A stretch of 64,000 bases of DNA from assembly GCA_028023455.1 (NCBI GenBank), contig JAQFVV010006221.1, positions 4,667,166-4,731,165 on the forward strand, in the 5' to 3' direction. Each line of letters opens with the position of its first letter. Position 1 is the stretch's first letter. Positions 26,089 to 37,197 of this stretch are shown here, one piece after another. Made by a program: the position numbers and the translations under genes. The DNA comes from Epiperipatus broadwayi (Eukaryota > Onychophora > Udeonychophora > Euonychophora > Peripatidae). The notes under the pieces are model-generated. The model made no database searches, had not been told where the DNA came from, and worked only from the letters and a program-made list of their open reading frames with translations.

Positions 26089-26268
26089 AAAACAGGCAAA
26101 ATTCTCCATATGGTAGTGCCACTCAGTGCAAGCCAGAGTATGCACAAGCCTTCTGGCATCCATTGATTACTCTGGCTTACAATGAGTGGCACTACTTACC
26201 GTATGGAGAATTTTGCCTGTTTTAATAATAGTTATGACCAAGCATAAGAAATGGTGATCATGTGAAGT
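26089..26268. mobile_element. Foldback element A with 14-bp TSD
   Basis: 'aaaacaggcaaaattctcc' (26089) is mirrored by 'ggagaattttgcctgtttt' (26205). The copy then continues past the hairpin into 'aataatagttatgaccaagc' and the terminus 'ggtgatcatgtg'. It is flanked by GAAGTATGATACTT at 26075-26088 and 26269-26282. The ribozyme section is missing. Confidence 0.85.
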
Positions 26269-26428
26269 GAAGTATGATACTTCCTATATTGGGGATAAAA
26301 ACTACATCACATTGCATACATATTGTCTATTTTACAATGACCAAGCCAGATTAACATTGGATATTTACCCTCTAACTAATAACAGCTATATTCATTTAGT
26401 TATCAATACAAAATATTTTTTTCTTTCC

Positions 26429-26478
26429 CCCCCCCCCCCCTCTTCCTCTTCTCCCCTTCTCCCTTTCTCCCCCCCCAT
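26429..26478. repeat. Pyrimidine tract (C-runs)
   Basis: Contains about 14 consecutive C, then CT-rich sequence ending in another C-run. It accounts for the Pro/Ser-rich frame at 26267-26497, which is not a gene. Confidence 0.85.
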
Positions 26479-26525
26479 AATCTTGCTTGTGATCTAAAAA
26501 AAAAAAGATCATGGGTACTTTGGTA

Positions 26526-27733
26526 TTATTCCTGCTATGATGTATTACTCTAGTGATGTATTATTCTAAGTTTGTGACATGTTTGAAATAATGCTTCCAA
26601 GGGATGTGAGGACAAATTTTATCGATTAAATTTGTCTGCAGATCCTGTGGAGGCATTATTTTAAACATATCAGAAATTTAGAATAATACGTCACCAGAGT
26701 AATACATCAGACCATGTTTAATAACAAACTTCAAATCTAAAAAAAAAAAAATGGAGATATATCCATTATGGAAAAAGGAAAAACACATTGTGAGGTTTTA
26801 ATATTTTTGTGACTTTTTATTACACCACTTTGTGCTGTCAAAGCCATCCTTTCCCTCCCGGCATAATACAGCACTTTGTGCCATCATAAACACCCAGCAT
26901 GTGTAATACCAAACTTCAAATCTAAAACAAAACCACCTTATTTCCGATGATATGAAAAAGAATCCTGAAACGTTTTTCAAATGGCAAGCTGTAACAAAAT
27001 ATTATCTTTATGGGGGTTTTTAGCCTAAAAAAAAAAAAAATGTTGAGCAGTGAGATAAAGTTTTAGCTTTATCTAAAAATGGTGAACTGTAAGTTTAATC
27101 TTATATTTTAAATATTTTTTTTAAAAAAACATATATTAACAAATAAATAAAAAAAATCACAAAATGGATTTTTAAATATAAAACTGTATTAATTACAAAT
27201 GATGCGAGAGATAAAACTTTATGTTACAGTGCATCATTTAAAGAATATTTCAAGGTTCTTTTTCATACTTTTCCCATCATTGGAAAAAAGATGTTTTTTT
27301 ATTTTATTTGAAATTTGGTATCACTCGTGCTGGGTGTTTATGATGGCACAAAGTGCCATATTTTACTAGGAGCAGGAAGGATGTATTTGATAGCACATAG
27401 TACCAAAATAAAAACTCCCAAAAAGTATCGTATTAAAAACACACCTACCTGTTTTTATTTGGTATTGTAATGTGTTTTTTCCTTTTTCAATAAAAATATA
27501 TATTTCCATTTTGAAAACACAAAATCACTAAAAGTAAAAATCACAAAATCACATAGGTCAGCATGTTTTACAACTTGATGTGTGTATATATGTGAAAAAT
27601 TGGTAATATGTATATATTTGACATGGATTAATCATGCCAGGATCCTAGGATGAAATAGCAACATAAATGGAAACCTCAAATAATTATTACTGGACGAAAA
27701 CGTCACCGGAGTAATGCATCATAGCAGAAATAA
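26526..27733. repeat. Nested foldback elements K and L
   Basis: Outer arms: 'ctgctatgatgtattactct' (26530) is mirrored by 'gtaatgcatcatagcag' (27711-27727). Inner pair 1: 26540-26720 is itself a hairpin around 'aaattttatcgattaaattt'. Inner pair 2: 26790-26930 ('cactttgtgccatcat', 'aaacacccagca') is mirrored at 27310-27420 ('tgctgggtgtttatgatggc', 'acaaagtgcc'). The centre lies near 27130. No transposase seen. Confidence 0.65.
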
Positions 27734-27981
27734 TATTAAAGTACCTGATCATGCAAATTTTGATGCAGTAATAGATTGTGGAACTCAAGAATCTTCAATA
27801 ATGAATGGTCCAGTTCTGTCTCCTCTGATATTTGAACTTCTTATGAACATCCAAGCAGCAAATCATTCAATTATTCTAATGCAGGTAGCATCGATCTATT
27901 TCTCAACTGTATACACACAAAAATAGTTGCTATTACTTTTTTATAATAGCTTTTAAGTTTGAGGAAATATTTTAACTTATT
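27734..27981 (+). other. Short unassigned frame
   Basis: A 70-codon frame (27714-27926) includes 'NGPVLSPLIFELLMN', faintly like the 'G.VLSPLLF..YMND' block of a LINE RT. There is no supporting context upstream or downstream. Could be an RT relic or chance. Confidence 0.2.
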
Positions 27982-27989
27982 ACTTATAT

Positions 27990-28295
27990 CAGGGGTCCCC
28001 AACCCTATACCCGCGGGCACCATGGTGCCCGCAGACCATTTTACTTGCCCGCTGCTATCCGAACACGATAAAAAATTATTTATCTGATACAAATAAATTT
28101 CATTTTTAAGATTTCTTATAAATTATTGTATTATATTGTAATCAAATTGTAGGTCATACTATAATTTTACAGTGTAAAAGGTTCTATCACTAACAATATC
28201 TAACTATAAATTTACATTGGAAAAATAAATGGTGCCCGCCACCTGACCGGTATTATAGAATGTGCTCTTAAGTGCAAAAAGGATGGGGATCGCTG
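27990..28295. mobile_element. hAT non-autonomous transposon, 306 bp, 8-bp TSD
   Basis: The left end CAGGGGTCCCCAACC pairs with the reverse complement of the right end, CAGCGATCCCCATCC (12 of 15 positions). An exact 8-bp duplication, ACTTATAT, flanks the element (27982-27989 and 28296-28303), the hallmark of hAT transposition. Near the left end 'cgggcaccatggtgcccg' forms a perfect small hairpin. No transposase ORF, so it depends on an autonomous relative. Confidence 0.92.
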
Positions 28296-28584
28296 ACTTA
28301 TATCCTATTCTGAAATGATTGATTAAAATAAGAATATGAAATATATATATGCTTTTAAAACATTTTTTGATGGGAGAGTATATATCTATTTTATAGCGCA
28401 TGTTTGAAGAGTAGTTGATTTCCACAATATTCCACAAGTTATATTTATAAATAATAATTGACTATTTTGAACCATTAGCTAAAAATCTTGTGAAACTACT
28501 TTCACAATTCTTTTCTCAAATATATTTCATGACTCTTCTCACATGCAGAATCTACTCTTTTAAAAAAAAAAAAAATGTCTAAAG

Positions 28585-29384
28585 CAGTGGTCCTCAACCC
28601 TTGGTCCGCAGAACGATGCCGGGCCACAGAAGTTTTCTGCTGGTCCGCGCTAGACTCGCAGGAAAGTTTGTAATACAAAATAATAAGATTTTAAACTTTT
28701 AATTAATATAAACAATTTTTATTTATTTTTTCATCTCATTTTTACCAGATTAAAAAAAACAAAAACAGAACAAAAACATCAATCATACATATATTAATTT
28801 GTTTTTCTAGTTATCACATATGTTTATGGAGGGGGGGGGTAGAATTAAATTTTTTATTATTTTTCTAAAAAAAGTCAAAATTATATATATAAAAAAGTTT
28901 ATTATTATACAAACTAGTTCAATATAAAATAAAAATACATCCATATATATATAATTTCATCTTGTATATTTAACATTAAATACAGATATTACATTTATCA
29001 TAATCATTGTCATGTAATTACACTAGTTGTGATATTTCCCAACATTCAGGTGAATAACATTTTATTCTTGCATGTTTTAACAATGAAATAATAAACGTAG
29101 CAATGCAGGCACATTAATGAGAATGATTGTTATTGTACTACGCAACTCGAGAAAGAGTGTTCAGCATGTGAAGGTAAACAATATCATTTCAATACACAGT
29201 AACTAGGTGTTGTTTTGGTCAGTTATAACAATTATGCTCATCTAAAGCTAAGCAGTTTACATCTTTAAGCAAATTTATCTGTAGATTTCTGCTGATCTGC
29301 GAAATCTTATCCTTGTTTTTGCCGGTCCTCGAAATCTTATTCTTATTTTTGCTGGTCCGCAAGTGTGAAGTTTGAAAACCACTG
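28585..29384. mobile_element. hAT non-autonomous transposon, 800 bp, 8-bp TSD
   Basis: Left end CAGTGGTCCTCAACC; right end reverse complement CAGTGGTTTTCAAAC. The exact 8-bp TSD is GTCTAAAG (28577-28584 and 29385-29392). Subterminal blocks 'gctggtccgc' occur at both ends (28641 and 29351), and 'cgaaatcttat' is repeated near the right end. The interior is AT-rich without an intact transposase. Confidence 0.92.
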
Positions 29385-29392
29385 GTCTAAAG

Positions 29393-30141
29393 TATGCACT
29401 TAAGTTTTTTCTTTCAATTTATTTTTGTTGGAATTCCAACTGCTTCCCCCGTCCCCCTTTTTTTAAAAAAAAATCTTCTATTAATGTTATCAGGAATTAT
29501 CTTAAATAATTATCATTACTTTTAATTTACTATTTTTCATAATTCTTTGTATTATCTGTAAACACTGTACTAATTTTTGTATTCAAAATCCATTTCACAA
29601 GAATTAGAATCAGTATAACACAATGATTAAAACTATTTTTGAGCACAAAAGCATATATCCAATAAAATATTATTAGGATTGCCAAATATATTCCAGACTA
29701 AAACTATATTTTCTTTTTATTCTTATAATTCCCAATTCTATTTCTAGTCATTACAATGTTCTAATAGCATTGGGCGTAGAGACAGAGCAAAAGACTTGTT
29801 AAACCTTATGATGGAGTTCTAAAATTGAGAGGCTAGAATAAATTGTGTTAAAAAAATGGCAGACAGCGGAGAACTGTCAATGACAATGATTAATTGTTAT
29901 GCAAATTAGTCAAAGTACTTTAAAGCTTACTTATTCAACCATCTTTGGTAATATGATTTAGCATGCAATATATTTACATAAAAACAAACTTATAAATATT
30001 ATTTGTGTTCAACATAAATTTATTCCAAACCTACCCTTGAAATACATTTAATTGACCTAATTCTCATTGCAATAGACCCCAGGTTACAAAGTTATTTGAA
30101 CCTATTTATATTTAGTATTCATTTTTCTAATATAAGTATGC
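29393..30141. other. AT-rich stretch, nothing recognised
   Basis: No gene or repeat structure supported. Confidence 0.45.
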
Positions 30142-30153
30142 ACATGAATAATC

Positions 30154-30269
30154 ATAATGATAAGAGTGTCAAATTTTCCATAAAGTAGTGCCACCAAGTG
30201 CAAGCCTTTGTAATTAAAGGATGCAGCAACAGCATGTGTAAGCATAAAAATGGTGATCATATGATGATA
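30154..30269. mobile_element. Element A, internally deleted, 12-bp TSD
   Basis: Contains 'agtagtgccaccaagtgcaa' and the terminus 'ggtgatcatatgatg'. Flanked by ACATGAATAATC at 30142-30153 and 30270-30281. No ribozyme portion. Confidence 0.75.
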
Positions 30270-30622
30270 ACATGAATAATCTTTTCTCTCCTTTCTGTGA
30301 TACTTTTAGCCTAAAAATTGATTCTTATATGAATTTAAAATACTATCTTAATGAGTTTACATGTAGAATTAAATGATGAGATGCTAAAATAAACTATGTT
30401 GAGGAAGCAGTAAGAAATGGCAAACTCCTATTGATAATCGTCGAGCATACTGTACCTAGTATTTATTTACATAACTATTGTTGTGCAAAAATGTTACGTG
30501 ATGTATGCACTGTGACTTCTTATATGGAGTCAGGAATCTCTCAGCAACTATGCCCAGAAAAACCTATTAGCCACTTTGACTTCCCTTTCCATTCCCCACC
30601 CTAAGTTTTCCCATATTCTTCT

Positions 30623-30880
30623 CTATCCTCCTCCATCCCATTTCCACAACATAATCTTTGTCAACTCCATCACGTTTATATCTAAATTCCCTTTGTCTTT
30701 TCCCAAATCCAGCATAAAAACCAATAAGCCACTTTCTATATAATCACTTTGTTTATATTTATTCTTCCACAACTTCATTATTTGTATCCTTTCTACTTTC
30801 AGGCATTTACATTCAATTAACAGATGCCTAATATTGTTGATATGATGTGATGTATTTGGCTTCTCCTTAAACGAAGTCAA
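30623..30880 (-). pseudogene. Possible C-terminal fragment of a non-LTR retrotransposon polyprotein
   Basis: An 85-codon frame with 'NIRHLLIECKCLKVERIQIMK'. The spacing H-x4-C followed by a basic/acidic helix resembles the conserved C-terminal '(C)...EHLLLxCPxxxxER' segment of many LINE ORF2 proteins. No RT motifs are adjacent and the frame sits inside a repeat composite, so it is not an active gene. Assignment is tentative. Confidence 0.35.
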
Positions 30881-30929
30881 GAATATCTCAGCAACTATGC
30901 CCAGATAAACCTGTTAATGTCTGAAACTA

Positions 30930-30995
30930 CCCTAGCGCCTCACTGAGGAATACCAAAGCGCGAAACCACTGGTCTGAAGTTAAGGTGTGGTTTCT
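30930..30995 (+). ncRNA. Degenerate hammerhead ribozyme (family C)
   Basis: Has an intact CUGAGGA box (30943-30949), a CAAA loop, GAAA (30962-30965) and 'GGUC' (30971-30974). Stem II is reduced by two mismatches (AUAC/GCGC) and stem I is imperfect. Probably inactive. Confidence 0.5.
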
Positions 30996-31495
30996 AGATA
31001 GAGATTTTTAAATTCTTTCTCTTGCTAGTATTTATCAATAAAGCTTGTTAGAGCAATTAGCATAGCTCATTATTTGTTAATGTATATTTTTATTTAAGGA
31101 GCGATGATAGCAGTATGCAGATCACAAATAGTTACCAACAGGAGAAATCTCAATGTAAAATATGGCTGATTAAAAAATGACTATTTAGTTATTAAAAGAT
31201 TACTCAACAAGGTATTTGATGACTTAATGCATTAAACCCTGGTTTCTTATTTTGAAGAAGTAAATGAGAAAATTATATTCGATGTGGCTAGATTTATGGC
31301 AACAAATATATAAGGAAGTACTGACTGTATATGAAATAAATTCGAGTATACCCGCCAATAAAAATAACCACATTGAAGTTTACTGAAACGATTTTTAAAA
31401 AAAGTTTTTGAGTTAAAAAAAATGAAACGCTTTAAAAATTATATCATTTTAAAATTAACTGCCAAATAAATTTCAAGGACTTTGTTGACCCTATC

Positions 31496-31715
31496 TCTTA
31501 AGCTTGTAAGTTATAAACAATGAAAATTGCCAATTCCTCTACAAGCTTTGTGATAAATGCTTAGCCAGAGCCAGCACTTAAAATATCTCTGTCAGGAACC
31601 CCTCCCCAAACCCCTGACCATGGTTTCGTGCTTTGGCACTCCTCAGAGAGGTGTCAGGGTAGGTTCAGACCCTAGATCTCTATGACTCTTATTTTGACTT
31701 TGTAGATATGTTTTT
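31496..31715 (-). mobile_element. Family C element with canonical hammerhead ribozyme
   Basis: On the minus strand the order is: ribozyme (31600-31660), 'cctgacagagatatttt', 'gctctggctaagcattta', 'caaagcttgtagagg', 'ttataacttacaagcttaag'. The same downstream segment is present at 49432-49560. This copy is linear rather than palindromic, so the ribozyme strand is unambiguous. Confidence 0.75.
31600..31660 (-). ncRNA. Type-I hammerhead ribozyme, canonical core
   Basis: Seen on the minus strand: stem I 5' half ACCUCU; core CUGAGGA (complement of 31640-31646); stem II GUGC with loop CAAA and GCAC (complement of 31628-31639), closed by the canonical G-C pair; core GAAA (31624-31627); CCAUGGUC (31616-31623); then AGGGGU. 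ACCUCU and AGGGGU pair over 6 bp with one G-U. Beyond an internal loop, CCC and GGG extend stem I. Stem III is minimal and lies in the self-complementary CCAUGG, as in hammerheads that work as dimers. Cleavage would fall after GUC, between 31616 and 31615. The family assignment rests on hammerhead rules; activity is inferred. Confidence 0.85.
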
Positions 31716-32055
31716 TAAGTCTATATTCACATAGTGTTTATATCAACATAACACACGTGTGCGTACATACTACACAATTACAAAGACAACAATTTAAAAC
31801 AAAATGAACTAAACTTAAACAGGAATCACCTTAAATAAAAATAAACAACACAGAAAAAGTTTAATACGGCATCAACAATAGCTAATTATTCAATGACTGA
31901 AAGAATGTTAATAATTACTCAAAAAAAAAAGTCAAGACAATAAATAAATGCTTTCTATTATTTTCAACCGGTTTTCAAAATTCTATTTATATCTGTCAGA
32001 GAAGGCAATATGCTTTAATTCAGGCCTGCTTTAATTAAACAAATTTTTCTCAAAA
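31716..32055. other. AT-rich stretch, nothing recognised
   Basis: No gene or repeat supported. Confidence 0.45.
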
Positions 32056-32065
32056 TTACAAATTA

Positions 32066-32172
32066 GTCGCATTGGTGGTCGAGAGGTCAGCGCGACTGCC
32101 TTGCACTTGCAGGCAGTTGCCCGGGTTGCGGGTTCGCGTCCCAGCCGATGCTATGACACTTATAAAAAAAAT
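32066..32172 (+). mobile_element. tRNA-derived SINE, copy 3, best preserved
   Basis: A box within 'GGTGGTCGAGAGGTCAGCGC', tRNA-like arm 'GACTGCC...GGCAGTT', B box 'GGGTTCGCGTCC', then 'agccgatgctatgacac' and an A-rich tail. Flanked by TTACAAATTA at 32056-32065 and 32173-32182. The 60-codon frame over it (32072-32254) is SINE sequence. Confidence 0.85.
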
Positions 32173-32397
32173 TTACAAATTAAAAAAAAGTAAAACAGCG
32201 GGGGGGGGGGGTTTAATGTCTATAAATTGCTATATTGGGAGTTTTCTATTTTAAAAAATGCTTTATCAAAAAAAAAAAAAAAAAAATCGGAAGTAATTCC
32301 ACTGTGTTTCTATCAGTTATCTTTTACCATTATCATTCTTGTACTTATTTTTAAGTCACTTGTAAAACTAAAAAATAATAATATATAATTTTTTTTC

Positions 32398-32830
32398 TAC
32401 AGTACAGGCTTTTTCATACCTGTACTTCAATATGCCATATATATAGGGGGTTTGAACTCAGACTTTTCGCATGACCCTCAACTATCCACACTATCTGATA
32501 CTGCTGAGACACTTGATTACACACATGTCGAAAAGATAAATAATCACCAATAGGTAATTCGTGCTAAACCAGCACTTGTCAGTTGGCCCAGATTACTATC
32601 TCCACACATATATACAATCAATGCTCACCTTATATTAAGATAGCCAATCTTCATACTTTAATGGATAGGCTTCAATTCACTCCACCCCACAACTCTCCAG
32701 CCACCCATTTCATTGAAAATCTGATGATGGAACACTCAAAGCCCTCATTGGAGACAACCTTCTCACCCTACCCATGTTGACCATAAGTCAATCTGGGTTG
32801 TTCAATGAACTGCATTAACCAACTTGGGAA
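32398..32830 (+). repeat. Dispersed repeat B, copy 3, longest
   Basis: Starts with 'acaggctttttcatacctg', shared with 14488. Continues with 'gggtttgaactcagac', 'ctatctgatac', 'cacacatgtcgaaaag', 'gtgctaaaccagca', 'cagttggcccagatta', 'aagatagccaatc', 'aaaatctgatgatgg' and 'gaccataagtcaatctggg'. Non-palindromic and without convincing pol III boxes. The frame at 32583-32780 is repeat translation. Confidence 0.65.
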
Positions 32831-33929
32831 ATATGTGTATATCAAACATTAATCTTTTAATCTGCTTATCAAATATCTTATCAATACTGATTTTTAAAAC
32901 TCTTAGCAAAAACCGGCTTTAATAAGTATCCTAAAATTGTAATCCTCTATTGCATTCTATCTCGGTCATATACTTCAATAAAAGTATTTAGTATTGCACT
33001 TTTTAAGGTGCCAGATCTGCACCAGAATCAATTTCCCAATCCCAAGTTGGATTACTCTACTAACTATGCCAAACCACTTGGGATTAAAAAAAAGTGAATG
33101 CCTTTATTGTTTGGGAGTTCATAAGAAGTTCAAGTGCTTGACCTGTGAGTGCCAGAATCGATCCTGAAACCTACCGATCCCAAGTCGGATGCTCAACTTT
33201 TATAAAAATAAACAAGGTCTATCTCTTCCATAAAAATCATGCTCAAGTAAATTCAACTGCTTTGCTTATCCAATCCAACGAAGATGTGTCTAATTATTGA
33301 TGCAATATCAATTCATCAAGCAGGCTGAAGAATATAAGGGCTGAATATGCCACGATGACTTTCACACAAACAAAGCCTTAAATACAATTCATTCAGTTGA
33401 GGTAATTATATCATTATGATAAAATACACTATCTCTTAATTTGTTAAACGCAGCAGCAGTTTATTGAAGTCTGCTTTTCTAGCAAAAGATTAACAAGATA
33501 TTTAAACAGATTCACATTCTCAGGCAGATAACCAAAGGCTGCTAAAAATTCTACTTATATCATTAACTGGTAAAGCAGATTTTAGCAGAGTAAATTATTA
33601 AACCAAATTCTTTAGAGATTGTATTAAAAATATTAGGAACCCTTCTGTATATCATCTCCTGAAGATCTTTTTGTTTTTAACAAATTGAACTTAAAAATCC
33701 TATTATCAAATCTATACTGCATATTAATGTTTGCTCCAAGGAGTATTTTAAAGTTCATGCTCATAAAAATGAAAAGCCACGTTGAAACTAATACTATTTA
33801 ACATCAGTTTCATTTCAAATTATTAAGCTTTTCCAATATTTTCTCTCATATTATCAGAATGAATGTGTGTGTGAATGAAAAATTTTTTTCTAGTAGATAT
33901 ATACAATCATGACTGATAAAAAATAAATC
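32831..33929. other. Unannotated stretch, somewhat less AT-rich
   Basis: Contains weakly repeated phrases such as 'gccagatctgcaccagaatc' (33010) and 'gccagaatcgatcctgaaac' (33152), possibly an old duplicated repeat. No gene supported. Confidence 0.35.
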
Positions 33930-36662
33930 ATGGCCCTTATTCCCACGAGGCTGTAAAGTCATTAGCCGAGGCAGCGGTTGGTGGCTGAAGGCGGAGGGTG
34001 CTAAGAATCCTCTGATTGCGGACCCAGACTGCCATTTGATGATAACTTTTTATTTAGGTACTTACAACTGCAGTTCACTTTAGAGTGAAGGAAGACTACA
34101 AGAATTGGAAGAAGAACTGACTTGTATTAAATGAGACAGACAATTGGATTTAAAAAGTGGGCATGTACTTTACTGCAAAGACACAAATATTGGAAATACA
34201 AGTGAAGTAGAATTTATTATAAATAAAAAATGGAAGAACAATATTGTGGAGATTGATGGTGTATCAGACAGAGTGGCAAGATTAGTAAATCAACTTAGTG
34301 ATGAAGTAGTAGATTTTTGTATGGATGTACAAAAGGCTTTTGACCAGACTAAGCAATATTTTAAAATTGTTATGTGAGACTTTAATGCTAGAATTGGTAC
34401 AAACAAATGAAAGATGAAAGTGCTGTAGGTAAATTTGGTTATGGTAATAGAAATGAAAGAGGGCATAGACTTGTGGAGTTTGCAAAAAAAGAAAAACTTT
34501 ATATTATGAATTCTTTTTTTGAAAAAAATGTTAAAAGGAAATGAACATGGAAGCATCCAAATGAAGGTACAGCAGAATTGGATTATATTTTGACTAACAG
34601 AAAACACAGGAAGTGATCATCGATTAGTAGCAAGATGTAAATTACATGTTAATGCAAAACTAGAGAGACAAAAATTAGTAACAAAAACCAATATTTGCAG
34701 TTGATATTCCTAATCTTCAGAAACAATCTAATGAATTTAAATTAGAACTTACAAATTGGTTTCAAGTATTAATAGATTTTGAAAATGATTCAGATTTGAA
34801 TGAAATTAATAGGAAAATAACTGATACACTTTTAAAAAATGCAACAAAGATAGCTGGTAGAAAAAAGCAGCAATTAACCAATAAGATTTCCACTGAAACT
34901 AGAAAATTTAGGAAGAAAAGATGGAGTATGAAAATATATAAAAATGACGCATTTGTAAAATTATGTGAAAAAGAGTTTATAATAATATATGAAAGTATAA
35001 TTGTGAACTAGCAAGGAAAGCCGTAGAAGAGAATAAAAGTCTGAAGAGTGTAAAACATTTTGGTATTGGTAAGAAACTTATATCTGCAATAAGAAAAAAT
35101 GATGAAACTAGTACTAAAAAAAGAGATGACATCATGAAATAGGTAGAAGAGTTCTATCAAGAATTATATAAATAAAAAACAAGTATCTCCTACATTTATT
35201 ATATCTTCTGTATTGCCCAGGATTTTAAATGAAGAAGTGAGACATGTAATTAAATTTATGAAGAATGGAAAAGTTCCCGATAATGATGGAATTATAATCG
35301 ATGTATTAAAAGAAGCAGATGAAGAAATAGAAATTTTTTTTTTGGCAAAGTTATATAGCAAATATCATCTAATTGATAAAGATGCACCAGATGATTGGAA
35401 GAACACATTATTAATATTAATATTTAAATGAGATGATAAGCAAGATATTAGAAATTACAGACTTATCAGCTTTTATCGGTTTTATACAAAATTTTTACCA
35501 AGATAATTACAACTCACCTACAGAGAACATTGGATTTCAATCAACCAAACAACCAAGCTGGATTTAAAAGTGGTTTTAGTATAGTAGTTCATATCCAAGT
35601 ATTGAGAGAAATTATAAAAAGGACCAGTGAATAAGGGTTGCCATTATGCTTTGGATTTATAGATTATGAAAAGACATTTGATTCTATAAGCATTTCTTCA
35701 GCGATATTCTAAAGAATATTTATAAAAATGCAACAGCAATAATTAGATTACATAATGATACTGGGATAACATTGCAAAGAGTGTAAGACAGGGTGACTCC
35801 ATATCTCCAAAAGTTTTTACAGCAGTGCTGCAAGAAGTATTTTGTGGATTAATATGTGAAGCTAAAGGAGTAAAAGTAAATGGAGATTATTTAAGTCACT
35901 TAAATTTTGCAGATGATGCAGTTGTTTTTGCAAATAATGCTTTAGAACTTCAGGAAATGTTGCAAAAATTATCAGATGAAATTAAGAAAGTAGGACTACA
36001 GGTAAATGTTAAAAAGACTAAAGTAATGTTCAATGAATTTTCTCAAAAAATAAAAAATAGAGATTGAAAGAGTTAGAAGAAGTTAACAACTACAAATATC
36101 TTGGTCAGATTATTAGTATAGATGGAAACATAATGGATGAAATTAATCATAGAATTAAACTTGGTTGGAGAGCTTTTGATAGAAATAATTTAATATTAAA
36201 AGGAAATATGCCTATATGTTTAAAAAGGTTTTAATAAATGTGTTTTACCAGTTCTTACTTATTGATCTGAGACTTGGACCCTTAACAGAAGAGCAATACA
36301 GAGACTACAAAACATTCAAAGAAGTATGGAGATATGCATGTTAGAGTAACAAGATGAGATCAAAAACACAAATATGGATAAAAGAAGAAATAGGTGTTTC
36401 TGACATTGTTGAAAGAATTAAAAAACTGAAGTGGAGTTGGGCTAAACATATTGCTAGAAGAGATGATAACAGATGGACAACTGAAATCTTAAACTAGATT
36501 CCAAGATATTGTAAAAGATCCAGAAAGAGGCCACATGCGAGATGGATGGATGAAATAAGAGTGTGTGCAGAGATGATGTGGAGAAGAGAAGCTAAAGATC
36601 AGAGAAGATGAATTGAACTTGGAGAGACCTTCATCCTGCAGTGGGTTGATAATGGCAGACAA
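33930..36662 (+). pseudogene. RTE-type LINE, longest copy, endonuclease plus RT, broken
   Basis: The plus strand carries, in shifting frames, most of an RTE ORF2. Endonuclease region (34144-34620): 'DFNARIG', 'ELDYILTNRKH' and 'SDHRLVA', typical APE-type motifs. Linker (34690-35160). RT: 'VIKFMKNGKVPDNDGI' (35213), 'DDWKNTLLILIFK' (35395), 'NQAGFKSG' (35550), 'FGFIDYEKTFDS' (35650), 'RQGDSISPKVF' (35788), 'HLNFADDAVVFA' (35898), 'GLQVNVKKTKVMFNE' (35995). C-terminus: 'WSWAKHIARRDDNRW' (36435) and 'RWMDEIRV' (36541). Many stops and frameshifts make it non-functional. The 5' boundary is uncertain: 33930-34080 is GC-richer and may be the 5' UTR ('aggcagcggttggtggctga'). Confidence 0.85.
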
Positions 36663-36989
36663 TAAGCTATTTTCAAATATCAAAAACTTTCAATGAGTCA
36701 AACACCTTGACGAAAAATCTATAAAAGCAATATGTAATATCATACTTTTCTCATAAATTTTTCTTATGTTTGCCTGTAAACAAGAAACATATCTATAATG
36801 CTTCATGTTTCTATGAGCACTTTGAACGTGGAAATCACTGATCAGTGACTAAAAGTGACGTAATCATTTAAGTACTTGAAAGAACTTTTAGAAATGGATA
36901 ACAGTGACAATCTATGATAATGAATACAGTCTTTTATATTCTTATTTTTGTAATTATAAATTTTATTAAACGCTCACTATTATTTCAGT
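36663..36989. other. AT-rich stretch, nothing recognised
   Basis: No gene or repeat supported. Confidence 0.4.
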
Positions 36990-37197
36990 AATAGTTTTTA
37001 ACAAGGCTGTAAACCTTAGCAATGAGCGTCTGAAAAAATCGTCACTAGGGATCTCTGTAGGTCTTTAAAACACATGCTTACGCTATGAAGAAAAGAGAGA
37101 ATCCCTTTTCTTCATAGCGTTAAAGACCTACAGAGGTCCCTAGTGACGATTTTTTCAGACGCTCATTGCTAAGTTTTACAGCCTTGTTAAAACTATT
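36990..37197. repeat. Foldback element F, copy 2 (near-perfect hairpin)
   Basis: 'aatagtttttaacaaggctg' (36990) is mirrored by 'cagccttgttaaaactatt' ending at 37197. Pairing continues through 'gcaatgagcgtctgaaaaaa', 'tcgtcactaggga' and 'tctgtaggtcttta' to a loop containing 'cttacgctatgaagaaaa'. The loop end and 'ctgtaggt/acctacag' are common to copy 1, but the distal arms are unrelated, so both arms of each copy changed together. Confidence 0.8.

Larger units (their letters stand above)
30480..31090. mobile_element. Composite family C element with decayed LINE insert
   Basis: Two copies of the 'ctcagcaactatgcccag' segment (30505-30578 and 30840-30914) bracket a block of about 260 bp that reads as LINE sequence on the minus strand. 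The right part (30925-31080) is a linear family C unit with a degenerate hammerhead and 'tagcatagctcatta' at its end. The same segment also occurs at 30-105. Confidence 0.55.

Noticed and set aside
27690-27705. Hammerhead-like 'ggacgaaaacgtcacc'
   Set aside because: GAAA and GUC are present, but no CUGANGA box or stem II partner lies at a suitable distance on either side.
34282-34607. Overlapping minus-strand frames of 67 and 105 codons
   Set aside because: They are antisense to the RTE endonuclease region on the plus strand, which carries the recognisable motifs.
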